A DNA stretch of 64,000 nucleotides from Sphingomonas sp. Mn802worker (GTDB taxonomy: Bacteria; Pseudomonadota; Alphaproteobacteria; Sphingomonadales; Sphingomonadaceae). A program made the translations under genes and the position numbers. Below, in pieces: positions 27,877 through 37,403 of this stretch. Below the pieces are notes generated by a model. The model saw nothing but the letters and a program-made list of their open reading frames with translations. It did not search any database and was not told the DNA's origin. Location: contig NZ_AORY01000002.1 in assembly GCF_000382485.1 (NCBI RefSeq), positions 62,001 through 126,000 on the forward strand, read 5' to 3'. Position 1 is the first letter of the stretch. Every line of letters starts with the position of its first letter.

Positions 27877-28862
27877 GCGGGTCTACGGACATGATCGGCG
27901 TCGTCGGCGGTGGCGCCTGGGGCACCGCGCTGGCGCAGGTCGCGGCGAGCGCCGGGCATACGGTGACCCTATGGGCGCGCGAAAGTGAAGTGGTCGTCGG
28001 CATCAACGATGCGCACGAGAATTCCATCTTCCTACCCGGCGTTGCGCTCTCGCCTGCGATCCGCGCGACGCAGGAGTGGAGCGACCTTAGCGGCGCACGC
28101 GCGATCCTGATCGTGACGCCGGCGCAGCACATGCGCGCGGCGCTCGCAAACCTGCGCGAGCACCAGGCACCGCTGATCCTGTGCTCGAAGGGGATCGAGG
28201 CGGGCACGTTGCTGCCACTGCACGAGGTCGCACGGCAGGCGGTGCCGGGCGCGCCGGTCGCGGTGCTGTCGGGTCCGACCTTCGCGCACGAGGTCGCCGC
28301 CGGACTGCCGACCGCGGTCACGTTAGCCGCCGAAGACGCCGAACTCGCCGCCGAACTCGCCGCCTTGATCGCGCAACCGACCTTCCGCCCTTACGCCTCG
28401 ACCGACGTGATCGGTGCGGAGATCGGCGGCGCGGTGAAAAACGTGCTCGCGATCGCGTGCGGCGTCGTTGACGGCGCGGGGCTGGGGCAGAATGCGCGCG
28501 CCGCGCTCATCGCGCGCGGGTTCGCCGAGATGACGCGCTTCGGCCTCGCACGCGGTGCGCGGGCGGAGACGCTTGCCGGATTGTCGGGACTGGGCGACCT
28601 CGTGCTGACCTGTTCGTCGACCAGCTCGCGCAACTTCTCGCTCGGGCGCGGCATCGGTCAGGGCACGCCCGCCGCAGCGTTGCTGGCGAACCGGCTGACC
28701 GTCGCTGAGGGCGCGCACACCGCACCGGTGCTGCGCGACGCAGCGGCGCAGGCCGGCGTCGACATGCCGATCACCGAAGCGGTATGCCGCCTGCTGGATG
28801 GCGCGCCGGTCGCCGCGACGGTCGATGCCCTGTTGTCACGCCCGTTGCGCGCGGAGGCTTGA
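27873..28862 (+). CDS. gpsA: NAD(P)H-dependent glycerol-3-phosphate dehydrogenase
   Basis: A 329-residue enzyme reducing dihydroxyacetone phosphate to sn-glycerol 3-phosphate for phospholipid synthesis. The Rossmann motif [23 protein letters not shown], the catalytic-Lys region [15 protein letters not shown] and the [16 protein letters not shown] signature are all present. It starts at GTG inside the tsaD stop. The ribosome probably reinitiates from tsaD. Confidence 0.95.
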   Translation: MSGSTDMIGVVGGGAWGTALAQVAASAGHTVTLWARESEVVVGINDAHENSIFLPGVALSPAIRATQEWSDLSGARAILIVTPAQHMRAALANLREHQAPLILCSKGIEAGTLLPLHEVARQAVPGAPVAVLSGPTFAHEVAAGLPTAVTLAAEDAELAAELAALIAQPTFRPYASTDVIGAEIGGAVKNVLAIACGVVDGAGLGQNARAALIARGFAEMTRFGLARGARAETLAGLSGLGDLVLTCSSTSSRNFSLGRGIGQGTPAAALLANRLTVAEGAHTAPVLRDAAAQAGVDMPITEAVCRLLDGAPVAATVDALLSRPLRAEA

Positions 28863-28885
28863 TCGCGACGGCGGTGTGAGCCGCC

Positions 28886-29131
28886 TCAACTATCGGAGGT
28901 TTCCGCTTCTTCACGCACGAAGCCGTTCGGTGGCACCAGGTTCAACCGGGTGAGCAGCATCGGCATGTCCTCGGTCACGAACGTGTCGAGCGGCGGCGCC
29001 CACACCTGACGCAAGGCATCACGTGCGGCGACGAACGGCTGCGCACGCGAGGCCGCATCTGTTGTAACATCGCGTTCCAGCAGGCGGAAATCTTGATGAA
29101 CAGGACGCTCGTCCCGCTTAGGCTCGGTCAT
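28886..29131 (-). CDS. Small hypothetical protein
   Basis: An 81-residue hydrophilic protein with no signal peptide or membrane helix. ATG at 29129-29131 is chosen; a GTG four codons upstream is an alternative. The central part, PPLDTFVTEDMPMLLTRLN, looks like one amphipathic helix. It is convergent with gpsA. No recognised family. Confidence 0.45.
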   Translation of the reverse strand: MTEPKRDERPVHQDFRLLERDVTTDAASRAQPFVAARDALRQVWAPPLDTFVTEDMPMLLTRLNLVPPNGFVREEAETSDS

Positions 29132-29287
29132 AAATTCACGCACTAACTAGAGATGCAACGGAGGCAGCAATGCCATGCCATTGCCGTCCGATCGTGACCA
29201 CCAAACGCGCGATCCCGCGGGTGGTTGCTACAAAGCTGCAGCGGCCGGTGTGCAGTTCGCCGCAGACGACTCGGGTCCGGTCGCACG

Positions 29288-29761
29288 TCAGCGCGCGCAG
29301 GCGAGGCTCGCAGCGTCGATCGCGGTGGCTGCGCCGTCGAGCACGTAGGTGTCCGCGAGGGGACGCTTCCCGGCAGCCACTACCGAAACGCTCATGCTGC
29401 GCCCGCCGCGCATCGCCGCGACGATCGCACGGTCGGTGGCCGCATCAGGCGCGCGGGCACCGCGGCTGTCACCGCGCAGCGCGAAGCGCCGCTCGCCGAT
29501 CGCCAGCGTGATCGGCGTTCCGGGCTCACGCTCAGCGGAGAAACGCACGAACACCGCCTGCCGCCCGCTTGCGTCGATCCGCGCGGCGACGCTCGCGAAC
29601 CCGCCGCGCGTGTCGGTGTCGCCGCTCGCCGTTACCGGTCGCGTCAGCGCGAAGCAGCGCCGGGGCGGACCGGCGTCGCGGATCGCGCCCCAGCGCTGCC
29701 ACACGCCGATCGCCTCACGCTCGCCCGCCAGCAACGCAAGCGCCAGCAGCAGCGCACTCAT
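29288..29761 (-). CDS. Secreted hypothetical protein, possibly IalB-like
   Basis: A 157-residue protein with a short signal peptide (about 1-13), the motif WGAIRDAGPPRRCFALTRPV, two alternating beta regions and a C-terminal Cys in SLACAR. The spacing of two cysteines and the beta pattern recall the invasion-associated locus B family of periplasmic proteins in Alphaproteobacteria. The similarity is by eye only. Its ATG overlaps the stop of the upstream phosphatase gene by 4 bp, so the two are coupled. Confidence 0.5.
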   Translation of the reverse strand: MSALLLALALLAGEREAIGVWQRWGAIRDAGPPRRCFALTRPVTASGDTDTRGGFASVAARIDASGRQAVFVRFSAEREPGTPITLAIGERRFALRGDSRGARAPDAATDRAIVAAMRGGRSMSVSVVAAGKRPLADTYVLDGAATAIDAASLACAR

Positions 29762-30405
29762 GCCGGCGCGTACCCGCTGCCGCGATGAACCAGCGCCTCA
29801 CGCCCATGCTCGATCAGCGAGACGCTGCCCTGCGGATGGCCCGGCAGCACCGGCGCACCGCACCCACCGACCGGCGCATTCGTGGCGACACCGCGCAGCA
29901 CGCGGCTGGAGATGCCGTGCATGATAACCAGTCGGTCGCCCGCGTCATCGTCCGTGTCGCGCAACCAGCCGCCGATGCGCGCCGCAATGTCGGGGTAGGT
30001 CTCGCCATCCGGCGCGCAGCGGAGCAATCCGTCTTCGTTCACCACCGGACCGACCTCCGCCACCACATCGGCATAATAGCGGCCGCCCCAGCTGCCCATG
30101 TCGATCTCGACCAGCCGCGTGTCGGTGCGTGCCTGATGCCAGTCAAGTTCGAGATGTTCCGCGATGACCGCCAGCGTCTGCAACGCGCGGCCCGTTGGCG
30201 AGGCCCATAACGTCAGCGCCGGTTGCGCGCCCAACAGAGTGCGCAGCGCGCGCCCCATCTCCTCCGCCTGCGCGAAGCCCGCGCGTGTCAGGGGGGTGTG
30301 CGGGTGATCGCCCTGCAACCGGCGCGCCGCGTTGAACACCGTTTCGCCGTGCCGCGCCACAAAGTCACGGCCCTGCCGCGCGCGATGATCGAACCCTGTT
30401 TCCAT
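29758..30405 (-). CDS. Histidine phosphatase family protein
   Basis: A 215-residue protein of the phosphoglycerate mutase-like branch 1. The phosphorylated His is in ARHGETVFN (R18-H19-G20), the second Arg in WASPTGRALQTL, the Glu in LVEIDMGSWGGR and the second His in IMHGISSRVLRG. The substrate cannot be read from the sequence. First gene of a two-gene unit with the secreted protein. Confidence 0.88.
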   Translation of the reverse strand: METGFDHRARQGRDFVARHGETVFNAARRLQGDHPHTPLTRAGFAQAEEMGRALRTLLGAQPALTLWASPTGRALQTLAVIAEHLELDWHQARTDTRLVEIDMGSWGGRYYADVVAEVGPVVNEDGLLRCAPDGETYPDIAARIGGWLRDTDDDAGDRLVIMHGISSRVLRGVATNAPVGGCGAPVLPGHPQGSVSLIEHGREALVHRGSGYAPA

Positions 30406-30541
30406 GCTCGCGATGTCAACCCGGTGTGGCGCAAAAGCAACGCGAAAAGCTGTTTAGCTGAGGTTCATGCAACCGGCAGCGCTGCTGACTATTTGCCCCA
30501 TCCCCGCCCGGTGTTGGGCGGACAGGATAACGGAGTTCCCC

Positions 30542-31147
30542 ATGCGTAAGCTCGTTCTCGCCTCAGTCGCAATCGGCACCGCCATCGCCGCGCTGCCCGC
30601 CGCCGCACAGACCAATGCGCCCTTCACCGGCGCGCGGGTCGAGGCGCTGGGCGGTTATGACAATCTGCAGGACGGCGGCGACGGCAGCTCCGAGGGGCGC
30701 GACGGCTTCGTCTACGGCGTCGGCGTCGGCTATGACGTGCAGGCTGGCGGCGTGGTGCTGGGTGCAGAGGGCGAGATCACCGATTCGACCACACGCGCGC
30801 GCAGCTACAATGCGATCACCGCGGGTGACCGCTTCTCGATCGACGCAGGTCGCGACCTCTATGTCGGCGGGCGCGTCGGCTACGTCATCTCGCCGCTGGC
30901 GATGATCTACGCCAAGGCGGGTTACACCAACGCGCGGGTCGAATCGCGCTACGACGTCGGCGCGACACGCTTCCGCGATCACACCAACCTCGACGGCTTC
31001 CGCGTCGGCGCGGGGCTCGAGTACAACCTGACCCCGACCGCCTATGTGAAGGGCGAGTACCGCTATTCGCACTATGGTGACGTCGACGGTTACGACATCG
31101 ACGCCGACCGTCACCAGCTGATGGCGGGGGTCGGCATCCGCTTCTGA
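30542..31147 (+). CDS. Porin-family outer membrane beta-barrel protein
   Basis: A 201-residue OmpA-like 8-stranded barrel: signal peptide about 1-23 ending ALPAAAQ, then alternating strands with aromatic girdles (YDVQAGGVVLGAEGEITDS; GGRVGYVISPLAMIYAKAGYT) and a terminal phenylalanine in AGVGIRF, the signal recognised by the BAM complex. The small Omp25/31-like family is abundant in Alphaproteobacteria. The ATG at 30542 has GGAG upstream. A strong terminator follows. Confidence 0.88.
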   Translation: MRKLVLASVAIGTAIAALPAAAQTNAPFTGARVEALGGYDNLQDGGDGSSEGRDGFVYGVGVGYDVQAGGVVLGAEGEITDSTTRARSYNAITAGDRFSIDAGRDLYVGGRVGYVISPLAMIYAKAGYTNARVESRYDVGATRFRDHTNLDGFRVGAGLEYNLTPTAYVKGEYRYSHYGDVDGYDIDADRHQLMAGVGIRF

Positions 31148-31195
31148 CGCGAATTGTTCGCCTGATTAACGCTTTCCATAGGGTCAGCGCACAAG

Positions 31196-31232
31196 AAAGA
31201 CGGCCGGGGCGCTTGCTCCGGCCGTTTTCTTT
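31196..31232 (+). terminator. Intrinsic terminator after the porin gene
   Basis: CGGCCGG / CCGGCCG stem (31201-31207 with 31218-31224), 10-base loop, followed by TTTTCTTTT; the flanking AAAGA and TCTTT can extend the pairing. It separates the porin gene from dnaN. Confidence 0.8.
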
Positions 31233-31309
31233 TGGCTAGGAAACATTGGCCATATCGCCCCCGGTCGAGACCTGCGCTGGTCAAGACCCGCGGGCCGGGG
31301 GAATCACGA

Positions 31310-32410
31310 ATGAAGGCGACGATCGAACGCGCAACGCTCCTGAAGGGGCTTAGCCACGTGCAGTCCGTGGTGGAACGGCGCAACACCATCCCGATTCTGT
31401 CGAACGTGCTGATCGAGGCGGTCGAGGGTTCGCTGCGGCTGATGGCGACCGACCTTGATCTTCAGATCAACGAAAGCGTTCCCGCCGCGGTCGATCAACA
31501 AGGGTCGATCACCGTATCGGCGCACACCTTGTTCGACATCGCGCGCAAGCTGCCCGACGGTGCGCAGGTGTCCTTGTCCGCCGCCGACGGGCGCATGGCG
31601 ATCGTCGCCGGCCGCGCGCGGTTCAGCCTCGGCACGCTGCCGCGTGACGACTTCCCGGTGATCGCCGAAGGCGAGCTGCCGACCAGCTTCGAGCTGCCGG
31701 CTGAAACGCTCAAGCAGATCATCGACAAGACGCGCTTCGCGATCTCCACCGAGGAAACGCGCTATTACCTGAACGGCATCTTCCTGCACCTGTCGGACGA
31801 TGTGCTGAAGGCCGCGGCGACCGACGGCCACCGCCTTGCGCGCGTGACGGTCGCTAAGCCCGAGGGGTCGGACGGCATGCCCGACGTGATCGTCCCACGC
31901 AAATGCATCGGCGAGTTGCGCAAGCTGCTCGACGAGGTCGACGGCTCGGTTGGCGTGTCCTTGTCCTCGACCAAGATCCGCTTCGATCTCGGCAGCGCGA
32001 TCCTGACATCGAAGCTGATCGACGGCACCTTCCCCGATTACAGCCGCGTCATCCCGACCGCGAACGACAAGATTCTGAAACTCGATCCCAAAAGCTTCAT
32101 GGAGGGCGTCGACCGCGTCTCGACGATCGCGACCGAGAAGACGCGCGCGGTGAAGATGGGGCTCGATCGCGACCGCATCACGTTGTCGGTGACCAGTCCC
32201 GAGAATGGCACCGCCGCCGAGGAAGTGCCGGGCGACTATACCTCGGCACCGTTCGAGATCGGCTTCAACAGCCGCTACCTGCTCGATATCCTGGGGCAGA
32301 TCGACAGCGACCTGGTCGAGGTACACCTCGCCGATGCCGCTGCGCCGACGCTGATCCGCGAGAACGACAAGTCGCCCGCGCTCTACGTCCTCATGCCGAT
32401 GCGGGTGTGA
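31310..32410 (+). CDS. dnaN: DNA polymerase III sliding clamp (beta subunit)
   Basis: A 366-residue protein with three repeated clamp folds of about 120 residues. It starts MKATIERATLLKGLSHVQSV with VERRNTIPILSNVL, as usual for the beta clamp, and ends LYVLMPMRV, the conserved C-terminal peptide next to the partner-binding pocket. It encircles DNA and tethers polymerase III. It is not beside dnaA or recF here, a common rearrangement in Alphaproteobacteria. Single gene flanked by terminators. Confidence 0.95.
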   Translation: MKATIERATLLKGLSHVQSVVERRNTIPILSNVLIEAVEGSLRLMATDLDLQINESVPAAVDQQGSITVSAHTLFDIARKLPDGAQVSLSAADGRMAIVAGRARFSLGTLPRDDFPVIAEGELPTSFELPAETLKQIIDKTRFAISTEETRYYLNGIFLHLSDDVLKAAATDGHRLARVTVAKPEGSDGMPDVIVPRKCIGELRKLLDEVDGSVGVSLSSTKIRFDLGSAILTSKLIDGTFPDYSRVIPTANDKILKLDPKSFMEGVDRVSTIATEKTRAVKMGLDRDRITLSVTSPENGTAAEEVPGDYTSAPFEIGFNSRYLLDILGQIDSDLVEVHLADAAAPTLIRENDKSPALYVLMPMRV

Positions 32411-32460
32411 CCGCGGCCTGACTAGGCGCTGCGCGGCCGATCACCATTGTTGAACTACCA

Positions 32461-32492
32461 ACGGGCGGGCGCAATCGCACCCGCCCGTTCCT
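32461..32492 (+). terminator. dnaN terminator
   Basis: A perfect 9-bp stem ACGGGCGGG / CCCGCCCGT with a 10-base loop and the tail TCCTTTAT, located between convergent dnaN and pheT. Confidence 0.7.
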
Positions 32493-34889
32493 TTATCCGC
32501 GCAACGTCGCGCCCTGCTTCGCCGCCGCCGCGACGACCTTGTCGCTGATCACCTTCAACTCCGCGTCGGTGAAGCTCTTCTCGCCCGGCTGGAGCACGAT
32601 CTCCAGCGCGACCGACTTGGTGCCCGGCTCGACGCCCGCGCCGGTGAACACGTCGAACACACGCGCGGACACGATCGTCGCCTTGTCCGCACCTTTGACC
32701 GCACGAGTCAGTGCGTCGGCGCTGACGCCCTCCGGAACCACGAACGCGAAGTCGCGACGCACCTGCTGGAGCGCGGGCGGCGCGTAAGGAGCGCGCATGA
32801 AGCCACCGCTGCCACGCTTCGCCGGGATCGCGTCGAGGTACAGCTCGACCGCGGCGACTGGACCCGCGAGGTCGAACGCCTTCAAGGTGCGCGGGTGAAG
32901 CATGCCGAAGGCGGCGAGCACCGTCTTCGGCCCCAGCCTCAGCGTCCCCGACTGGCCGGGATGCCACGCCTCGCCCGACCAGACGCCATCCGCGCCCATC
33001 ACCTGCAGGTTGTCGACCGGGGCACTCGCGGCGGCGAGCAGCGCCAGTGCCTCGGCCTTGGCATCGAACGCGTCGAACGCCGCCGCCTTGCCGCCACGCC
33101 AACCGCGCGCGCGCGCGTTGCCGGCGAGTACCACGCCCAAGGTCGCACGCTCGTCCGCCGCGCCGTCCTTGCCATCCGCCAGATAGCGCCGGCCGAGCTC
33201 GAACAACCGCACGCCTTCCGCGCCGCGCTTGAGGTTGCGCTCGGCAGCCGAAAGCAGCCCCGGCAACAGTGACGGTCGCATCACCTTGAGCTCCTCGCTG
33301 ATCGGGTTGGCGAGCGTCCAGGCGCCACCACCGAACGCCGCCGCGGCGGGTTCGGACACGAAGCTCCACGTCACCGCCTCGTCGAGCCCGCGCGCGGCGG
33401 CGGCGCGGCGGACGCGACGCTCCAGCTTCTGCGCCGGCGTCGCGGTCGGCGTCGCGACACCCGCTGGGCGTGCGAGCGGGAGGGAGGGCACGTTGTCGAT
33501 ACCCTCGATGCGGATCACCTCCTCGACCAGGTCGGCGCTGCCGTCGATGTCAGGACGCCATGCAGGCACCGTCACCTTCCAATCATCGTCGACCGCGAAG
33601 CCGAGCGAGGTCAGGATCGCGCGCTGCCGCTCGGGCGCGACCGCAAGTCCGCCGAGCGTCTCCGCGCGCGCAGGGTCGTAGGCATAGCGGCGCGGCTCCA
33701 GCGGCGGCGCACCAGCGCGCGTCACTTCGCTCGGGCTTCCGCCGCACAGCTCGACCACCATCCGCGTCGCGATCGCGAGCCCGTCGTCGAGGAAGGCAGG
33801 ATCGACCCCGCGCTCGAACCGCGTGCGCGCGTCGCTGCTGAGTTGCAGTGCTTGTCCGGTACGCGCGATGGCGTCGGGGTCGAAATAGGCGCATTCGATC
33901 AGCACGTCGGTCGTGTCCGTGGTCACGCCCGAATGCTCACCGCCCATCACGCCGCCGATGTCGTGCACGCCCACGTCGTCCGCGATCACCGTCATGCCGG
34001 CGCGAAGCGCGTAGGTGCGGCCGTTCAACGCCAGTACCTCCTCACCGTCCTTGGCCGCGCGCGCGACCAGCGCCCCGCCTAGCTTCACGCGATCGTAGAC
34101 GTGGAGCGGCCGGCCGAGGTCGATCATCACGTAATTGGTCACGTCGACCAGCGCGCTGATCGGCTTCTGCCCGATCGCGAGGAGGCGGCGACGCAGCCAC
34201 TCAGGCGACTCGCCGTTCGTCACGCCTGAAACGCCTTGCGCGTAGAAAGCGCGGCAGCCTTGCGCGTCCTCGATCCGCACATCGGGTCCTGCACCCTCGC
34301 CCGCAATCGCCGCCACATCGAGCGGCTTGAGCGTGCCGAGCCCGGCGGCGGCGAGGTCGCGCGCGATCCCGCGGACGCCCATGCAATCGGGGCGGTTCGG
34401 GGTTACCGACACGTCGATCACCGGATCGTCGAGGCTCGCGTAGGTCGCGAAGTCAGTGCCGACCGGTGCCTCGGCGGGCAGTTCGATGATCCCGTCGTGA
34501 TCCTCACCCAGTTCGAGCTCGCGGGTCGAGCACATCATGCCGTTCGACTCGACCCCGCGGATCGCGGCGACGCGCAGCACCATGCCGTTCGCGGGTACCG
34601 TCGCGCCGGGCAGGCCGAACACGCCTACCAGCCCGGCACGCGCGTTCGGTGCGCCGCAGACGACCTGCAACGGGCCCTCCCCGGCGTCAACCGACAGCAC
34701 CTGCAACTTGTCGGCCTGCGGGTGACGCTCGGCGGTCAGCACACGCGCGATGCGGAACCCCGACAGGCGCTCGGCCGGGTTCTCGACACCCTCGACCTCC
34801 AGCCCGACCCGCGTCAGCGCGTTCAGGATGTCGCTCAGCGACGCGCCGGTGTCGAGGTGATCCTTGAGCCAGGAAAGCGTGAACTTCAT
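32493..34889 (-). CDS. pheT: Phenylalanine--tRNA ligase beta subunit
   Basis: A 798-residue subunit of normal length. Domains in order are the N-terminal MKFTLSWLKDHLDTGASL and tRNA-binding (EMAP-like) domain with DKLQVLSVDAG, the B3/B4 editing domain (about 200-400), B5, the catalytic-like core and the C-terminal anticodon-binding ferredoxin fold (about 705-798, RRDFAFVVPEGVSADAL). With PheS it forms an alpha2-beta2 enzyme. It lies 54 bp downstream of pheS and is presumably cotranscribed. Confidence 0.96.
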   Translation of the reverse strand: MKFTLSWLKDHLDTGASLSDILNALTRVGLEVEGVENPAERLSGFRIARVLTAERHPQADKLQVLSVDAGEGPLQVVCGAPNARAGLVGVFGLPGATVPANGMVLRVAAIRGVESNGMMCSTRELELGEDHDGIIELPAEAPVGTDFATYASLDDPVIDVSVTPNRPDCMGVRGIARDLAAAGLGTLKPLDVAAIAGEGAGPDVRIEDAQGCRAFYAQGVSGVTNGESPEWLRRRLLAIGQKPISALVDVTNYVMIDLGRPLHVYDRVKLGGALVARAAKDGEEVLALNGRTYALRAGMTVIADDVGVHDIGGVMGGEHSGVTTDTTDVLIECAYFDPDAIARTGQALQLSSDARTRFERGVDPAFLDDGLAIATRMVVELCGGSPSEVTRAGAPPLEPRRYAYDPARAETLGGLAVAPERQRAILTSLGFAVDDDWKVTVPAWRPDIDGSADLVEEVIRIEGIDNVPSLPLARPAGVATPTATPAQKLERRVRRAAAARGLDEAVTWSFVSEPAAAAFGGGAWTLANPISEELKVMRPSLLPGLLSAAERNLKRGAEGVRLFELGRRYLADGKDGAADERATLGVVLAGNARARGWRGGKAAAFDAFDAKAEALALLAAASAPVDNLQVMGADGVWSGEAWHPGQSGTLRLGPKTVLAAFGMLHPRTLKAFDLAGPVAAVELYLDAIPAKRGSGGFMRAPYAPPALQQVRRDFAFVVPEGVSADALTRAVKGADKATIVSARVFDVFTGAGVEPGTKSVALEIVLQPGEKSFTDAELKVISDKVVAAAAKQGATLRG

Positions 34890-34943
34890 GTCAAAAACTT
34901 CCGTGATCCCGCATGGGCGGGTCGGTAAAAGGGAAAGGCCGGT

Positions 34944-36119
34944 TCAGGCGGTGCCGACGCCGCGCGACCCAACACCCGAGGAAAGCGTCGGGACGTCGAG
35001 CGCGGCGAAGCCGTAATGCTTCAACCAGCGGATATCGCCCTCGAACACCGGGCGCAGGTCGTCGATGCCGTATTTGAGCATCGCGAGCCGGTCGATCCCG
35101 CAGCCGAACGCGAACCCCTGCCACTCATCGGGATCGAGCCCGCACGCCGCGATCACCTTCGGATGGACCATGCCCGAGCCCAGCACCTCCATCCAGCCGC
35201 CGCCGGGGCCGTTCGGATCGCCGCCGATCACGCGCTTGCCCTTCTCCACCGTGAAGCCGACATCGACCTCCGCCGATGGCTCGGTGAACGGGAAATAGCT
35301 CGGACGCAGCCGCAGCACGACATCGTCGCGCTCGAAGAACGCACGCAGGAACGTCTCCAGCGTCCATTTCAGGTGGCCGAGCGTAATGCCCTTGTCGATC
35401 ACCAGCCCCTCGATCTGGTGGAACATCGGCGTGTGCGTCGCGTCCCAGTCGGAGCGATAGACTCGGCCCGGCGCAATGATGCGCAAAGGGGGCTTCTGCT
35501 GCATCATGGTGCGGATTTGCACCGGCGAGGTGTGGGTGCGCAGGACGAATGGCGCTGGTCCTGCGCGGCCCGCGCCGTCGGACGATGGGCTCTGCCCGTC
35601 GCCGGCCGCTCTCGCCGCAGGCGCTTGCGCCTGTGGCTCGAGGTAAAACGTATCCTGCATCGCGCGCGCGGGATGCGTGTCGGGAATGTTGAGCGCGCCG
35701 AAATTATGCCAGTCGTCCTCGATCTCCGGCCCGGTCGCCACCGCAAAGCCCAGGTCGGCGAAGATCTCGGCCAGTTCGTCCATCACCTGGCTGACCGGGT
35801 GCACGCTGCCCGCAGGCATCGCATCGACCGGCAGCGTCACGTCGACGCGCTCGGCGGCGAGCTTCGCCTCCAGCGCGACATTCTCCAGCACGTCCTTGCG
35901 CGCCGCGAGCGCCTGGGTCACCGCCTCGCGCAGTCCGTGGATCGCGGGGCCCTGCACCTGCCGCTCGTCGGGCGACAATTTACCCATCGTCTTCAACAGC
36001 GCAGTGACGCGGCCCTGCTTGCCCAGCGCCTCGACGCGGACGGCCTCCAGCGCCTCCAGCCCGGCGCAGGCGTCGATCGCGACGAGGTAATGCGCCTTCA
36101 TGTCTTCGATATCGCTCAT
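34944..36119 (-). CDS. pheS: Phenylalanine--tRNA ligase alpha subunit, with in-frame insertion
   Basis: A 391-residue catalytic subunit. The coiled-coil N-terminus (about 1-90) is followed by the class II core: motif 1 region [40 protein letters not shown], motif 2 [20 protein letters not shown] and motif 3 [12 protein letters not shown]. Between DTFYL and [12 protein letters not shown] lies an extra run of about 30 residues (161-191) rich in Ala, Pro and Gly that typical PheS proteins lack. The ATG giving [12 protein letters not shown] is the family start; 59 further upstream codons are not conserved. It catalyses attachment of phenylalanine to tRNA. Confidence 0.95.
   Translation of the reverse strand: MSDIEDMKAHYLVAIDACAGLEALEAVRVEALGKQGRVTALLKTMGKLSPDERQVQGPAIHGLREAVTQALAARKDVLENVALEAKLAAERVDVTLPVDAMPAGSVHPVSQVMDELAEIFADLGFAVATGPEIEDDWHNFGALNIPDTHPARAMQDTFYLEPQAQAPAARAAGDGQSPSSDGAGRAGPAPFVLRTHTSPVQIRTMMQQKPPLRIIAPGRVYRSDWDATHTPMFHQIEGLVIDKGITLGHLKWTLETFLRAFFERDDVVLRLRPSYFPFTEPSAEVDVGFTVEKGKRVIGGDPNGPGGGWMEVLGSGMVHPKVIAACGLDPDEWQGFAFGCGIDRLAMLKYGIDDLRPVFEGDIRWLKHYGFAALDVPTLSSGVGSRGVGTA
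35547..35639 (-). repeat. Palindrome-bearing in-frame insertion in pheS
   Basis: A 93-bp segment encoding about 31 extra residues of PheS. It contains the near-perfect inverted repeat CCGCAGGCGC-TT-GCGCCTGTGG (35615-35636, one mismatch) and a shorter GGGC-TCT-GCCC hairpin (35587-35597). The composition and palindromes recall protein-inserted palindromic elements such as those of Rickettsia. No second copy is seen in this window. Boundaries are estimated from where family similarity stops and resumes. Confidence 0.5.
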
Positions 36120-36234
36120 GGCCCCGCCGTCCCTGAGGTAGCGGCGGAAATCAAGCCCCGCGCGCCTCCGCCCGGCCCGACCATGCCACGCTGGACCTTC
36201 CCGCTTCGCCGGCGATCGGCTAGGCCGGACGGCA

Positions 36235-37403
36235 ATGCCCTCCACCATCCTATGCGATGTCGCGATCGTCGGCGGCGGGCTTGCGGGTTCGCTCACTGCG
36301 CTGGCGCTTCACGCACGCCGGCCCGACCTCGACGTGCGCGTGATTGAGGGCGGCACCGCGTTCGGCGGGCATCACCTATGGTCGTTCTTCGGCGCCGATG
36401 TGATGAAGGCGCACCGCCCGCTGATCGCACCGATCGTCGCGCATGCCTGGCCTGATTACGACGTCCGCTTTCCCGCGCACGCACGCACGCTGGCGCAGCC
36501 TTATTACACCGTCCGCTCCGAGCGGCTCAATGCGCACATCCGCGCGACCTTGCCCGCGCTCGCGCTGATGACCGAGCGCAAGGTGCTTGCGTGCAGCACG
36601 ACCGCGGTCGTGATGGCGGACGGCGACCGCGTCGAGGCGCGCGGCGTGATAGACGCGCGCGGCGCAGGCGACCTCTCCACGCTCGAATGCGGCTGGCAGA
36701 AATTCGTCGGGCAGGAGTTGCGCGTCGCGCCGAGCGGGGGGCCGGCCACGGCGTCGCGCGTCCGGTGGTGATGGACGCGACGGTCGACCAGCACGACGGT
36801 TACCGCTTCGTCTACCTGCTGCCCTTTTCCGCCGACACGCTGCTGGTCGAGGACACCTATTACAGCGACACGCCCGAGCTCGACCGCGCTGCCTTGCGCG
36901 ACCGGATCGGCGATTACGCGCGCACCGCTGGTTGGGGCGTGCACTCGGTCGAACGCGAAGAGCAGGGCGTGCTCGCGGTCGTGCTCGGCGGTGACTTCGA
37001 TGCCTATTGGCGCTCGACCGGCAAGGTCGCGAAGGCGGGCGTGCGTGCCGGGCTGTTCCACCCGACAACGGGTTATTCGTTCCCCGATGCGGTCCGGTTC
37101 GCGCACCTGATCGCGGACGCGAACGACCTTTCGGGCGCTGCGCTCCATGATCTGACCCACGCGCACGCCGCGCGCACCTGGGCGGAGCGCAAATTCTACC
37201 GCATGCTCGACCTGATGCTGTTCAAGGCAGCCGAGCCGGCGGAGCGTTACCGCGTACTAGAACGTTTCTATACCTTACGTCCCGGACTGGTATCGCGTTT
37301 CTACGCAGCCCGTTCGACGACGCTCGACAAGATGCGTGTGCTTGCCGGCCGTCCGCCGGTGCCGATCGGGCGCGCGATCCAAGCTTTGAAGGATGCATCA
37401 TGA
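36235..37403 (+). pseudogene. crtY: Lycopene beta-cyclase, frameshifted
   Basis: CrtY cyclises both ends of lycopene to beta-carotene. The N-terminal half has the FAD motif [17 protein letters not shown] and FGGHHLWSFF; the C-terminal half has MDATVDQHDGYRFVYLLPF, LLVEDTYYSD, GLFHPTTGYSFPDAV and KFYRMLDLMLFKA. They lie in different frames. The break is at a run of six Gs (36736-36741), and one added G restores the frame through GHGVARPVVMDATV, giving 389 residues, the normal length. The total span is one base short. The stop overlaps crtI by 4 bp, so the operon is otherwise intact, which favours a sequencing error or a recent mutation. If real, the strain would accumulate lycopene. Confidence 0.88.

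Noticed and set aside
36120..36296. 59-residue N-terminal extension of PheS
   Set aside because: Not similar to PheS, Arg/Pro-rich, and antisense to the crtY start region.
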